Of a DNA stretch of 64,000 bases, positions 25,245 through 35,946 are shown one piece after another. The stretch comes from CALAEC01 sp050692915 (GTDB taxonomy: Bacteria; Actinomycetota; UBA4738; CALAEC01): the NCBI GenBank assembly GCA_050692915.1, contig JBOGVU010000004.1, positions 1 through 64,000 of the forward strand, written 5' to 3'. The notes under the pieces were generated by a model. It was not told the origin of the DNA, searched no databases, and saw nothing but the letters and a program-made list of their open reading frames with translations. Numbering within the stretch: position 1 is the first letter of the stretch; each line of letters starts with the position of its first letter. A program made the translations under genes and the position numbers.

Positions 25245-25844
25245 ATGCTCCTGGTCGGCCTGACCGGCGGCCTCGGTGCCGGCAAGTCCACCGTGGCTCG
25301 CATGCTCGCGGATCGAGGAGCCATCCTGGTGGACGCGGACGAGCTGGCCCGCCGGGCCCTGGAGCCCGGGAGCGGAGCCTACCGCCAGGTATCCGATCTC
25401 TTCGGCGACGAGGCGGTGACCGCCTCCGGCGAGCTCGACAGGGCGGCCATCGCCGCCGCGGTGTTCTCCGACCCCGAGCGGCGCCGGGCCCTCGAGTCGA
25501 TCGTCCACCCAGAGGTCTTCCGGATGCTCGCGGAGGCCGTGGAGGCGCGTCGGGGGACGGACGACATCATCGTGTTCGACGCTCCGCTGATCGTGGAGAC
25601 CGGGTTCCACGACGCCTGCGACGTGGTCGTGGTGGTGACCGCCCTCGAGGAGGAGCGGGTGGCCCGGGCGGTTCGGGACCGGGGGTTGACCGCGGACCAG
25701 GCCCGGGCCCGGATCGGGGCCCAGATCGGTGACGCCGAACGCGAGGCCGTGGCCGACGTCGTGATCCGGAACGATGGCGACGTGGCCCAGCTGGAAGCTC
25801 AGGTGGACGACCTGTGGGAGCAGCTCCGGGCCGGGGGCGACTAG
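25245..25844 (+). CDS. coaE: dephospho-CoA kinase
   Basis: Catalyses the last step of coenzyme A synthesis, phosphorylating the 3'-hydroxyl of dephospho-CoA. The product is 199 residues with P-loop GLTGGLGAGKSTVARML near the N-terminus, the DADELARRALEPG segment, SIVHPEVF and DAPLIVETGFHDACDVVVVV, all standard for CoaE. Many actinobacterial CoaE proteins carry an extra GrpB-like C-terminal domain; this one does not. It lies 15 nt after rpsA, the common rpsA-coaE arrangement of this phylum. Confidence 0.95.
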   Translation: MLLVGLTGGLGAGKSTVARMLADRGAILVDADELARRALEPGSGAYRQVSDLFGDEAVTASGELDRAAIAAAVFSDPERRRALESIVHPEVFRMLAEAVEARRGTDDIIVFDAPLIVETGFHDACDVVVVVTALEEERVARAVRDRGLTADQARARIGAQIGDAEREAVADVVIRNDGDVAQLEAQVDDLWEQLRAGGD

Positions 25845-25845
25845 C

Positions 25846-26559
25846 GTGGACGTGGAGGCGGTGTTCTTCGACGCCGGGGAGACGCTCCTCTATCCGCACC
25901 CGTCGTTCGCGGAGCTCTTCGCCGAGGTGCTCCGCCGGGAGGGCCACCGCGTGGACCCCGCCGTCGTCCTGGAAGTGGTCTCCGCTTCCTCGCGAACCCT
26001 CAACGAGTTCCTGACCTCGGAGGAGGCCCGCCTGTGGTCGACCTCGCCGGAACGGTCCAGGGCCATGTGGGACAGGCTGTACCGTTCGTTCCTGTCCGAC
26101 GTGGGGATCGCCGAGGACCACGACCGGCTGGCCGACGCCCTGTACAGGCGGTTCAGGGACCTGGCCACGTACCGCCTCCACCCCGACGCGCTCCCGGTCC
26201 TTCGTTGGCTCAGGTCCACCGACCTCACGATCGGGCTGATCTCGAACTTCGAGGAATGGCTGGAGCAGCTCCTGGAGGCGCTCGAGCTCCAGGCGTTCTT
26301 CGACGTAACCGTGATCTCGGGTGTTGAGGGCGTGGAGAAGCCCGACGCCGAGATCTTCCGCATCGCGCTGGCCCGGGCCGGGGCCACGGCCGAGCGGGCC
26401 GTGTACGTGGGCGACAACCCCGTGTTCGACGTGGACGCGGCCAGGGCCGTGGGCATGATCCCGGTGCTGATCGACCGCCGGGGCCGGCACCCGGATTCGG
26501 ACTCGATCCGCATCACCTCGCTCGAGGACCTGCCGGGTGTCATCGGCCTCGATCGCTGA
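25846..26559 (+). CDS. HAD-superfamily phosphatase (REG-2-like)
   Basis: The product is 237 residues from GTG 25846, directly after the coaE stop. Motif I is FFDAGETLLYP, where the second Asp of the usual DxD is replaced, as in the REG-2/HDHD3-like branch. Motif II is LISNFEEW, motif III the lysine in VEKPDAEIF, and motif IV VYVGDNPVFDVDAARAVG. A helical cap domain fills about residues 20-105. The substrate is unknown, and the altered motif I means catalytic activity is not certain. Confidence 0.88.
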   Translation: MDVEAVFFDAGETLLYPHPSFAELFAEVLRREGHRVDPAVVLEVVSASSRTLNEFLTSEEARLWSTSPERSRAMWDRLYRSFLSDVGIAEDHDRLADALYRRFRDLATYRLHPDALPVLRWLRSTDLTIGLISNFEEWLEQLLEALELQAFFDVTVISGVEGVEKPDAEIFRIALARAGATAERAVYVGDNPVFDVDAARAVGMIPVLIDRRGRHPDSDSIRITSLEDLPGVIGLDR

Positions 26560-26593
26560 CCGGGGCTTGCGCGGGAGCACCCCCGGGGCTTTG

Positions 26594-27121
26594 ATGGCGG
26601 CGGTGCAGGAGAGGGGTATCGGCCATCTGGACGAGGTCCTGGACAACCTCGGGGTGTTCCGGGCAGCCGCCGAGGAGCTCGTCCGGCTGTGCCCATCGGG
26701 GTTCCGCCGCGTCCCCATCTCCCAGGGGAGCGAGTTCTACTTCTCGATCCAGGCCCTGGCCCCAGGCCAGGTCGCGTACGCGCACACCCATCCCGACTCG
26801 GAGGAATGGACCGTGGTGCTGAGCGGGGAGGGGGAGGCCCGGATCCACGGGGCCGTGCCCCTCCAGCCGGGGTCGGTGCTCGGGCGGGCCGCGGCCTTCC
26901 CGCACGGGTTCCGAGCCGGGCCGGAGCCCCTCTACCTCCTGTCCATCCAGGCTCCCCGGCCCACGGCGGACGCCACCACGTGGGACGAGGCGGGGGAGAC
27001 CTCCGAGCCCATCGAGTGCTCCGGCGGCGGGCGGTGCCGGCGGTGTCCTCGGTGCGGCGGTCACGCAGCCATGGTCCGCCGTGCCGTGTTCGAGTGCGAG
27101 AACTGCGCGCTCCAGCTCTGA
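26594..27121 (+). CDS. cupin-domain protein with C-terminal zinc ribbon
   Basis: The product is 175 residues from ATG 26594. A single cupin barrel covers about residues 40-125. It holds motif 1 AYAHTHPDSEEWTVVLSGEG with the His and Glu metal ligands, and the second motif around AFPHGFRAG. The last 35 residues hold two cysteine pairs (CRRCPRCGG and CENC), a likely zinc ribbon, which is not a standard partner of small cupins. Enzyme, sensor and sugar-binding roles are all known for cupins, so function is open. The phosphodiesterase gene starts inside its 3' end. Confidence 0.82.
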   Translation: MAAVQERGIGHLDEVLDNLGVFRAAAEELVRLCPSGFRRVPISQGSEFYFSIQALAPGQVAYAHTHPDSEEWTVVLSGEGEARIHGAVPLQPGSVLGRAAAFPHGFRAGPEPLYLLSIQAPRPTADATTWDEAGETSEPIECSGGGRCRRCPRCGGHAAMVRRAVFECENCALQL

Positions 27122-28743
27122 GCGTCCGCCTGGCGCTGGCCGTGTTCCTGGTGGCGGGGTCGTGCACGACGGAGACCGAGCCCCGGGCCGAACCCTCGCC
27201 GCCGACGACGCCGTCGCCGATCGCCCCGACCGCCGGCCCGCCCCCCGAGGTCCTGGCCTCCGGCCCCGTGGCTCGCCGGACGTGCCGCCTTCCCCATCGA
27301 CACCTGCTCCGGATCTGGCGGGGCTACGACCCGGAGCGCAGCGGCGAGCTCCAGCTGGTCCCCGTCGAGCCGAACGTGATCGGTCCGGGGTTTCCGCACG
27401 CCGGCGTGGCCGATCATCTGCAGGACGTGCCGATGCTCGTGTACGGGCCGGGGCTGATCGAGCCAAGGCGGCGGGTCCTGCGTCCGGTCACGGTGGCCGA
27501 CGTGGCCCCGACCATCGCCGGGCTGATCGACTTCGATCTCCCCGCCCCGGACGGCGTTCCCCTGCGCGAGGCCCCGGTTCGGGGGGCGGAGCCGGCCCGG
27601 CTGGTGGTCACGCTCGTGTGGGACGGCGGCGGCCGGGGGGTCCTCGACGAATGGCCCGATGCGTGGCCGAACCTCCGGCGGCTGATCGGGGAAGGGACGT
27701 GGTACGAGCGGGCCACCGTGGGCTCATCGCCCTCCACGAGCGCCCCGATCCACGCCACCATCGGGACCGGCACGTTCCCCAAGCGGCACGGCCTGATCGG
27801 GAACGCCCTCCGGATCGACGGCCGCATCGGCGACCCGTGGGAGCAGGGGCCGGCCCATCTTCGCCAGCCCTCGGTGGGGGACCTGTACGACCTGTCGGAG
27901 GACAACGTCCCGCTGATCGGGCTGATCGGGAGCGCGCAGGTGCAGCTCGGGCTGCTCGGCCACGGCTCGATGTGGGGCGGGGGCGACCGCGACATCGCCG
28001 TGCTCAAGCGCCGCCGCGGGTACGAGAGCCCGGACGGGTTCTGGGGGGTCACATCGACGAGCAGGGTCGCTTTCTCCACGCCCGGGTACGTGAACGACCT
28101 GCCGTTCATCACCGAGTACCACCGGTACGCGGACCTCCTGGACGGCCGGGCCGACGGGGCGTGGCTCGGGGAGCCCATCGAGCTGCTCAGGAACGGCTTC
28201 GACACCCCCGCCCGGATCCCGTTCGAGACGCGGCTGGTGGAGGAGGTGGTCCGCCGGGAGGGATTCGGCCGGGACGACGTCCCCGACCTCCTCTATCTCA
28301 ACTACAAGTTGATCGATTTCGTGGGCCACCGGTGGAGCCTCCACAGCCAGCAGATGCGGCACACCATCCGGGAGCAGGACGCGGAGCTGCCCGAGCTGGT
28401 CGAGCTCCTCGACGACCGGGTGGGGAGAGGGCGGTGGGTCCTGATCCTCACGGCCGACCACGGCTCTCAGCCGGACCCGGTCGCCGAGGGCGGACGCCGG
28501 ATCGACATCACGGGGATCGAGGCCCACATCCGGGCCCGGTTCGACGACGGGGACGACCGGCCCCTGGTCCAGCAGGTCCAGACGAGCCAGGTGTTCCTCG
28601 ACACGCAGGAGCTGGCCCAGAACGGCCACACCCTGCAGGAGGTCTCGGCCAGCCTGCTGCGATCCGAGCCGGGCCTGGCGGCGGCGTTCCCCTCCGAGCT
28701 CCTTCCCCGGCTCCGGTGCCTTCCCGAGGCCCGGGACGGGTAA
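27094..28743 (+). CDS. type I phosphodiesterase/nucleotide pyrophosphatase-like lipoprotein
   Basis: Exported enzyme of the alkaline phosphatase superfamily. GTG 27094 is chosen, 28 nt inside the cupin gene, because it produces a lipoprotein signal (VRELRAPALSVRLALAVFLVAGSC); the much longer upstream frame has no such signal. The product of 549 residues has a Pro/Ser-rich linker. The metallohydrolase domain follows: VVTLVWDGGGRGVLDEW with the first metal Asp, the nucleophile region SSPSTSAPIHATIGTGTFPKR, YKLIDFVGHRWS, and LTADHGSQPDP. These supply the two-metal ligand set. Likely substrates are phosphodiesters or nucleotides outside the cell, but sulfatase or phosphoglycerate mutase-like activity cannot be excluded. 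Confidence 0.82.
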   Translation: MRELRAPALSVRLALAVFLVAGSCTTETEPRAEPSPPTTPSPIAPTAGPPPEVLASGPVARRTCRLPHRHLLRIWRGYDPERSGELQLVPVEPNVIGPGFPHAGVADHLQDVPMLVYGPGLIEPRRRVLRPVTVADVAPTIAGLIDFDLPAPDGVPLREAPVRGAEPARLVVTLVWDGGGRGVLDEWPDAWPNLRRLIGEGTWYERATVGSSPSTSAPIHATIGTGTFPKRHGLIGNALRIDGRIGDPWEQGPAHLRQPSVGDLYDLSEDNVPLIGLIGSAQVQLGLLGHGSMWGGGDRDIAVLKRRRGYESPDGFWGVTSTSRVAFSTPGYVNDLPFITEYHRYADLLDGRADGAWLGEPIELLRNGFDTPARIPFETRLVEEVVRREGFGRDDVPDLLYLNYKLIDFVGHRWSLHSQQMRHTIREQDAELPELVELLDDRVGRGRWVLILTADHGSQPDPVAEGGRRIDITGIEAHIRARFDDGDDRPLVQQVQTSQVFLDTQELAQNGHTLQEVSASLLRSEPGLAAAFPSELLPRLRCLPEARDG

Positions 28744-28752
28744 CCTCGGCCG

Positions 28753-29130
28753 ATGGCGGGCGAGCGGTTCTTCACCGTCGAGGAGGCGAACTCGGAGCTT
28801 CCGGCCCTCAGGGATCGCCTCACCCGGATCCGGGGGGCCAGGGCCACGGTCATCCGCTCGGCCGAGGTGGTCCGCCGGGCCTCCCCCTCGGACGGCGGCG
28901 GGCCGGAGGGCGCCGCCTACCTGGAGGCCGTGCGCGTGCTCCGCGAAGAGGTCGAGGCGCTGGCCGCGGCCGGCATCATCCTCCGTGACCCCGACAGCGG
29001 CCTGGTCGATTTCCCTGCCCGCCGGGAGGGCCGCACGGTCTACCTGTGCTGGCGGCTCGGGGAGGAGCGGGTGGAGCACTGGCACGACGCCAGCTCCGGG
29101 TTCTCCGGCCGTCGGCCTCTCAACAGCTGA
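28753..29130 (+). CDS. DUF2203 family protein
   Basis: A 125-residue cytoplasmic protein. The opening FTVEEANSELPALRDRLTRI and the closing stretch GLVDFPARREGRTVYLCWRLGEERVEHWHD match DUF2203, a small alpha-helical family of unknown role found in actinobacteria, Deinococcus and cyanobacteria. A helical, probably coiled-coil middle (about 45-75) separates them. TAACCT lies 6 nt before ATG 28753 and may be a -10 box for a leaderless transcript, although its TAA is also the previous stop codon. It sits 20 nt before uvrB. Confidence 0.85.
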   Translation: MAGERFFTVEEANSELPALRDRLTRIRGARATVIRSAEVVRRASPSDGGGPEGAAYLEAVRVLREEVEALAAAGIILRDPDSGLVDFPARREGRTVYLCWRLGEERVEHWHDASSGFSGRRPLNS

Positions 29131-29138
29131 GCGCGCGC

Positions 29139-29144
29139 TACCAT
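29139..29144 (+). promoter_or_regulatory. -10 box for leaderless uvrB
   Basis: TACCAT is followed after 6 nt by the GTG start of uvrB. The spacing would place the transcript's 5' end at or next to the start codon. Confidence 0.45.
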
Positions 29145-29150
29145 CGGACC

Positions 29151-31166
<2,016 letters not shown>

Positions 31167-31227
31167 CCCTCTGACCGGGGATTCGGACACATCTGCCGGA
31201 GAGGGGTCCCTCCGCCGGAGGTCCGAC

Positions 31228-31257
31228 TTGTTCACCCGACCGACAGCGGGTTAGGGT
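31228..31257 (+). promoter_or_regulatory. promoter of the LVIVD-PA gene
   Basis: TTGTTC (31228-31233) and TAGGGT (31252-31257) are 18 bp apart. The leader of about 180 nt to ATG 31445 contains no motif that I recognise. A weak inverted repeat upstream (31195-31220) may end uvrB transcription. Confidence 0.5.
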
Positions 31258-31444
31258 TCGTTTCCATCCTCGAGCGCCCGCACCGGGAGGGAGCACGATC
31301 AGGATCGCTTGCCGTTCATGGCCCAACGCTTCCGCCGTTGTCCACGTGCGGTGCTTCCCTGAGTATCCGTCCCGGCCCAGGGATCCTCCGCCGCGAGCCC
31401 GAACAAGATTTCCGATGAACGTCGGTCGAACAAGGAGGAAGCGG

Positions 31445-33202
31445 ATGCACCGAAGGATGCGCACGATCGTGCTCGTGGGCTCCATGGCCGGATTGCTCAG
31501 CTTGCCGTTGGCGGCGGCTGCGGAGCCCCCGCCGGAAGAGGTGAGCACGTTCGACTACACGCAGAACATGCACCCGATGGGTCATTCGGCCCGGATCCCC
31601 GTGGGCGGCAGGTTCAACTCGGACCTGGCCTTCTGGGGAAAGACCGCCTACCAGGGCACCTACGAGGGGTTCCGGATCATCGACATCACCGAGCGGGACA
31701 ACCCGGTCGAGGTAAACAACTACGCGGAGTGCGCGCCCGGTTCGACGGCCGGGAACCAGGGCGACGTGATCATCTGGGATGACATCCTGGTCCGATCGTG
31801 GAATTCGAACACGGGGGCCGCCGGCAGCTCCTGTGACGGCGACTTCGTTCCGCCGGGGTTCGAGGGCCTGCACGTCTTCGAAGTCAGCGATCCATCCGAT
31901 CCCGACCTGATCGCCTCGGTCGACCTCCCCCAGGGGTCGCACACCGCCACGGGCGTGCCGGACCTGGAGAACGACCGGCTGCTCGTCTACAACTCGGCCT
32001 CGAGCGGCGCGAATCCGGGGATCGACATCGTGGAGGTCCCCCTGGACGCGCCGGAGAACGCCGCGTTCCTCCGGTTCGAGCCGTCCGGCGATCCCACGAT
32101 CGGCGGTGGGCTGCCGAACCTCGTGACGATCGATCCTCCGTCCTCGGCGGCGGGGGTCTACGGGGCGACGGGGGCGGCTTTCGGGCCAGCGCCGACCTCC
32201 GGCGGCATCTCCGGCGACATCGAACTGGTCAACGACGGCGTCAGTACCCCGCCGGCCGGCACGCCCACCGACGGATGCGAGCCGTTCACGCTGACGGCCG
32301 GGGCCATCGCGCTGATCGACCGGGGTACCTGCTCCTTCGTCCAGAAGGCGAGCAACGCGCAGGCGGCCGGGGCGTCGGCGGTCATCGTGGCCAACAACGT
32401 GCCCGGGGCCCCGATCACCATGGGGGGCTCCGACCCGACGATCACGATCCCATCGGTGATGGTGTCGCTGGACGACGGCAACACCATCAAGGCGGGCCTG
32501 CCGGCCCACGCCACCATCACCAGCCACCCGATGCCGCAGCGGTCCTGCCACGACACCGGGGTGATCCTGGGCGACGCCCTGAAGGCGGCCTGCGCCGGCG
32601 GGAACGGGCTCACCGTGTGGAGCATGGACCCCGCCGACGGCGGATCGCTGACCGACCCCCAGATCCTGTACTCCCGGGCGGTCGAAGGGGTGAGCATCGG
32701 GCACTCCGCGTCGTTCACCTGGGACGGAGAGACCGTGATCTTCGGGCACGAGCCCGGTGGTGGTGGTCAGGCGCAGTGCCAGGCGACGAGCCCTGAGGTC
32801 AACAAGACCATGTTCTTCTTCGATGCGGACACGGGAGACGAGGTCGGCCGCTGGGTGCTCCCACGGCCGCAGACGAACACGGAGAACTGCACGATCCACA
32901 ACTACAACATCGTGCCCACCGCCAAGCGGGACGTGGTCGTCAGCGGCAACTACCAGTCGGGGATCAGCGTGGTCGACTTCTCCGACCCCGAGAACGCCGT
33001 GGAGGTGGCCTACGCCGACCCGGCCCCGCTCGTGCCCACGGCCACCGGTGGAGACTGGTCGTCGTACTGGTACAACGGGATGATCTACGAGTCCGACATC
33101 ACCAGGGGCTTCACCACCTGGCTGCTCAGCGACAAGGTGGTGGCCGGCGCCATGAAGCTCGGACACCTCAACCCGCAGACCCAGGAGTTCACCATCGGGT
33201 AG
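31445..33202 (+). CDS. secreted LVIVD-repeat protein with inserted protease-associated (PA) domain
   Basis: The product is 585 residues from ATG 31445, chosen for AAGGAGGA ending 6 nt upstream; ATG 31415 is in frame but lacks a site. A signal peptide (about 1-26) precedes an LVIVD-repeat beta-propeller: GFRIIDITERDNPVEV, GLHVFEVSDPSDPDLI, GIDIVEVPLD and ISVVDFSDPENAVEV are four visible repeats. Between about residues 222 and 360 there is an insert with the PA-domain pattern (IALIDRGTCSFVQKASNAQAAGASAVIVANN). The next gene encodes a relative without this insert. Both end in HLNPQTQEF. LVIVD proteins are exported and mostly of unknown role; PA domains usually guide substrates or protein contacts. 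Confidence 0.85.
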   Translation: MHRRMRTIVLVGSMAGLLSLPLAAAAEPPPEEVSTFDYTQNMHPMGHSARIPVGGRFNSDLAFWGKTAYQGTYEGFRIIDITERDNPVEVNNYAECAPGSTAGNQGDVIIWDDILVRSWNSNTGAAGSSCDGDFVPPGFEGLHVFEVSDPSDPDLIASVDLPQGSHTATGVPDLENDRLLVYNSASSGANPGIDIVEVPLDAPENAAFLRFEPSGDPTIGGGLPNLVTIDPPSSAAGVYGATGAAFGPAPTSGGISGDIELVNDGVSTPPAGTPTDGCEPFTLTAGAIALIDRGTCSFVQKASNAQAAGASAVIVANNVPGAPITMGGSDPTITIPSVMVSLDDGNTIKAGLPAHATITSHPMPQRSCHDTGVILGDALKAACAGGNGLTVWSMDPADGGSLTDPQILYSRAVEGVSIGHSASFTWDGETVIFGHEPGGGGQAQCQATSPEVNKTMFFFDADTGDEVGRWVLPRPQTNTENCTIHNYNIVPTAKRDVVVSGNYQSGISVVDFSDPENAVEVAYADPAPLVPTATGGDWSSYWYNGMIYESDITRGFTTWLLSDKVVAGAMKLGHLNPQTQEFTIG

Positions 33203-33235
33203 CGGGGACGGATCCCTCGTCTGTTTCGCCCGGTT

Positions 33236-33268
33236 GAGAGAGGGGCGGCCGTGAGGTCGCCCTCTCTC
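33236..33268 (+). terminator. probable terminator hairpin
   Basis: GAGAGAGGGGCG (33236-33247) pairs with CGCCCTCTCTC (33258-33268) with one bulged G and a 10-nt loop. It lies 33 nt after the LVIVD-PA stop codon. There is no T-tract. Confidence 0.55.
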
Positions 33269-33309
33269 GCTCCCCGGCCCGGCCGGACCGTGAGGGGCGA
33301 CCAGCCGGT

Positions 33310-33338
33310 TTGCGGGTTTCCTCCCCAACGGCTAGGGT
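33310..33338 (+). promoter_or_regulatory. promoter of second LVIVD gene
   Basis: TTGCGG (33310-33315) and TAGGGT (33333-33338) are 17 bp apart. The -10 hexamer is identical to that of the paralogous gene upstream, suggesting co-ordinate expression of the pair. Confidence 0.5.
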
Positions 33339-33427
33339 CGAAGGGTCCCTGACCCCGCACGTGCTTTTGCCATGGGCGATTCCCGTGGGGCCACGCGCGG
33401 GCCAATAGGACGAGGAGGTGGGGACAC

Positions 33428-34831
33428 GTGAGAAGGAGAATCCGATGGTCCACGCTGGCCGTCTCCATGACGGCCCTGGTGGCCGTGGGGGTGCCGGCGC
33501 AGGCCGACCATGCCACGCGGCCAAGCACCACGAACATCCATGCCCTGGGGCACAGCCCCCAGGAAGGGACGTTCAGCGTCCCCGATGGACAGCGGGTGAT
33601 CAACTCCGACATCGCGTTCTGGGGAGACATCGCGTTCAACGGGAACTACAACGGGTTCCGGGTGATCGACATCTCCGCACCCGGGAACCCGAAGGAGATC
33701 TCCCACCCAGAGTGCAATGGTGACCAGGGCGACATCGTGGTCTGGGAGGACATCCTGGTCCGATCGTGGAACTCGCCGGCCCCGGCGGGACGGACCTGCG
33801 ACGGTGAGCCGGTGCCGGTGGGCTTCGAGGGCGTGCACGTCTGGGACATCAGCGACCTCGACAACCCCACGCTGCTCACCGCGGTGGAGTTCAGCGCGGC
33901 GGGAGCGGCGCAGCGGGGCACCGCGGACGGCTGCGGCTCCCACACGGCGACGCTGGTCCCCGATCTCGAGAGCGATCGCCTGCTCGTCTACAGCAACAAC
34001 TCGTCGGGTGCTGGTCGCCCAGTGTGCGACGCCATGGACATCATCGAGGTGCCCACGGACGATCCGTCCAGCGCCAGCCACATCGGCTACGTTCCGCTCA
34101 CCGGCGGCTCGCTCGGCAGCAACAACGGCTGCCACGACGCCGGTGCGATCCTCGGAGACGTCAACAAGCTGGTGTGCGCCAGTGGCCACGCCGCGAACGT
34201 GTTCTCGATCGGCGCGCCCGGCGGTGGCACTCTCGAGAACCCACAGTTCCTCTACACGATCGAGGAATCGGATGCGTTCGGGAACAAGGTCGGCATCGGG
34301 GGACGGTGGCACTCGGCCGGCTTCACCTGGGACGGGGAGGTCATCGTCCTGGGGTGGGAGCCTGGCGGTGGCGGCGCGGCAGAGTGCGAGGCCACGGACC
34401 CCGACATCAAGAAGAGCATGTTCTTCTACGACGCCGACACCGGGGCCAAGCTCGGCCAGTGGGTGCTCCCAAACCCGCAGGGGGCCGACGAGAACTGCAC
34501 GATCCACGTCTACAACATCGTGCCCCTTCGGAGCGGCCGGTACGTCGCGGTGAGCGGGAACTACCAGGCCGGGACGTGGGCCACCGACTTCACCGACCCG
34601 GCCAACCCGGTCACGGTCGGCTGGTCCGACCCGCCCTCGCTCGGGCCCGGCCCCTTCTGCGGCGGGCAGTGCCAGATCGGCGGTGCGTGGTCGAGCTACT
34701 GGTACAACAACTTCATCTACGAGTCGGAGATCCAGGCCGGTCTGAACGTGTTCCGGCTGAGCGACTCCGCGACCGGCGGAGCGATCAAGCTGGATCACCT
34801 GAACCCGCAGACGCAGGAGTTCTCCCTGTAG
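33428..34831 (+). CDS. secreted LVIVD-repeat beta-propeller protein
   Basis: The product is 467 residues from GTG 33428 with GAGGAGGTG upstream. The signal peptide ends near residue 26 (VPAQA-DHA). The propeller shares with the preceding gene NSDIAFWGDIAFNGNYNGFRV, the block WEDILVRSWNS, GFEGVHVWDISDLDNPTLL, CHDAGAILGD, WHSAGFTWDGEVI, WVLPNPQ..ENCTIH and the final KLDHLNPQTQEF. It has extra cysteines (about ten in the mature protein), so disulfides are likely. It lacks the PA insert. The two genes are tandem paralogues that have diverged well beyond recent duplication. Confidence 0.85.
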   Translation: MRRRIRWSTLAVSMTALVAVGVPAQADHATRPSTTNIHALGHSPQEGTFSVPDGQRVINSDIAFWGDIAFNGNYNGFRVIDISAPGNPKEISHPECNGDQGDIVVWEDILVRSWNSPAPAGRTCDGEPVPVGFEGVHVWDISDLDNPTLLTAVEFSAAGAAQRGTADGCGSHTATLVPDLESDRLLVYSNNSSGAGRPVCDAMDIIEVPTDDPSSASHIGYVPLTGGSLGSNNGCHDAGAILGDVNKLVCASGHAANVFSIGAPGGGTLENPQFLYTIEESDAFGNKVGIGGRWHSAGFTWDGEVIVLGWEPGGGGAAECEATDPDIKKSMFFYDADTGAKLGQWVLPNPQGADENCTIHVYNIVPLRSGRYVAVSGNYQAGTWATDFTDPANPVTVGWSDPPSLGPGPFCGGQCQIGGAWSSYWYNNFIYESEIQAGLNVFRLSDSATGGAIKLDHLNPQTQEFSL

Positions 34832-34850
34832 CGTTCGCGGGCTGACGTTG

Positions 34851-34880
34851 GTGGGGGGTGGGCGCCGGCCCACCCCCCAC
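34851..34880 (+). terminator. strong terminator hairpin
   Basis: GTGGGGGGTGGGC (34851-34863) pairs perfectly with GCCCACCCCCCAC (34868-34880) across a 4-nt loop, 20 nt after the LVIVD gene. The 13-bp stem has no T-run. The -10 box of the next gene begins 4 nt later. Confidence 0.7.
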
Positions 34881-34883
34881 GGC

Positions 34884-34889
34884 TATCCT
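34884..34889 (+). promoter_or_regulatory. -10 box of amidohydrolase gene
   Basis: TATCCT lies 9 nt before GTG 34899, consistent with a leaderless or near-leaderless transcript. The -35 region would fall within the preceding hairpin. Confidence 0.4.
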
Positions 34890-34898
34890 CGTGCCGAG

Positions 34899-35939
34899 GT
34901 GACCACGGGGCGGCTGCTGGTTCGGGGGACGGGGGCCTGGATCGGCTCGGGCGAGGTCATCGAGGCCGCTGCCGTGGTCCTCGAAGGAACTCGGGTCACC
35001 TTCGCCGGTCCGGCCTGGGAGGCGCCCGAGGCGGACCGGCAGATCCGGGGCGACTGGTTCCTGATCCCCGGCGTCCTCGACCACCACGTCCACATCTGCC
35101 TGTCGGATCCGAGGGCGGTCCTCCGGGGCGGGGTGACGTTCGTCCGGGACCTGGCCTGGCCCGCCGAGGACATCTTCCCCCTGGCCGATATCTCCCAGGC
35201 CACGGACTTCGACGGTCCGGCCATCGCTGCGGCCGGCCCGATGATCACGGCTCCGGGAGGCTACCCGACCGCCTCGGGGTGGGCGCCCGCCGGGACGGGG
35301 ATGGAGGTGGCCGGGACGGACGAGGCGGCCCGGGCCGTGGCCCGGATCGCGGACCAGGACCCCGCTGTGATCAAGATCGCCCTCAACTCCGAGGCGGGGC
35401 CCACGCTCACCGACGGCGAGCTCCTGGCAGTATGCGACGCCGCTCACGAGCGGGGTCTGGCGGTGACGGCCCACGTCCAGGGCCGCGGTCAGACGGAGCG
35501 GGCGCTTGGTGCCGGCGTGGACGAGCTGGCGCACTGCCCGTGGACCGAGCGGCTGGCCGATGACCTCGTCGAGGCCCTGGCCCGGACCGTGGCCGTGGTC
35601 AGCACACTCGACATCCATTCCTACGGGCGGGACACGCCGGAGCTAGGGACGGCCCTGGACAACCTCCGCCGGTTCGTGGCCGCCGGGGGGCGGGTCCGGT
35701 ACGGAACCGACCTCGGCAACGGGCCCATCCCTCCCGGGATCCACGTCGGAGAGGTCCGCCACCTGGCCGAGGCCGGCCTCGACGCGGCCGCGATCCTGGG
35801 CGCCATGACGCTGTCACCTCTTCGGGAGGGGATCGAGGCCGACATGGTCGGGCTGGCCGGGGACCCCTTCGAGGATCTGGAGGCCCTGGGCCGGGTCCGC
35901 CTGGTGGTCCGTGGGGGCACGGTTCGGCTGGGCCCCTGA
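34899..35939 (+). CDS. amidohydrolase-family protein
   Basis: A metal-dependent hydrolase of the imidazolonepropionase/prolidase-like amidohydrolase group, 346 residues from GTG 34899; upstream codons of the frame fall in the terminator. LIPGVLDHHVHICLSDP carries the HxH metal pair, IKIALNSEAGP the region of the bridging lysine, AVTAHVQGRGQTERALGAG and DELAHCPW the two later histidines, and RYGTDLGNGPIPPGI the catalytic aspartate. The C-terminal GMTLSPLREGIEADMVGLAG-like segment (here AMTLSPLREGIEADMVGL) rebuilds the beta-sandwich. No signal peptide is seen, so it is cytoplasmic. Substrate unknown. Confidence 0.85.
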   Translation: MTTGRLLVRGTGAWIGSGEVIEAAAVVLEGTRVTFAGPAWEAPEADRQIRGDWFLIPGVLDHHVHICLSDPRAVLRGGVTFVRDLAWPAEDIFPLADISQATDFDGPAIAAAGPMITAPGGYPTASGWAPAGTGMEVAGTDEAARAVARIADQDPAVIKIALNSEAGPTLTDGELLAVCDAAHERGLAVTAHVQGRGQTERALGAGVDELAHCPWTERLADDLVEALARTVAVVSTLDIHSYGRDTPELGTALDNLRRFVAAGGRVRYGTDLGNGPIPPGIHVGEVRHLAEAGLDAAAILGAMTLSPLREGIEADMVGLAGDPFEDLEALGRVRLVVRGGTVRLGP

Positions 35940-35946
35940 GCCCCGG

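Noticed and set aside
23783..25732. Open frame of 649 codons on the plus strand starting 6 nt after a -10 box
   Set aside because: Its GTG fits a leaderless start, but the translation is Arg/Gly-rich low complexity out of frame with rpsA and coaE, which explain the same DNA.
26689..27093. N-terminal extension of the phosphodiesterase frame over the cupin gene
   Set aside because: The cupin frame is clearly coding here, and the phosphodiesterase needs its lipoprotein signal at the N-terminus, which begins at 27094.
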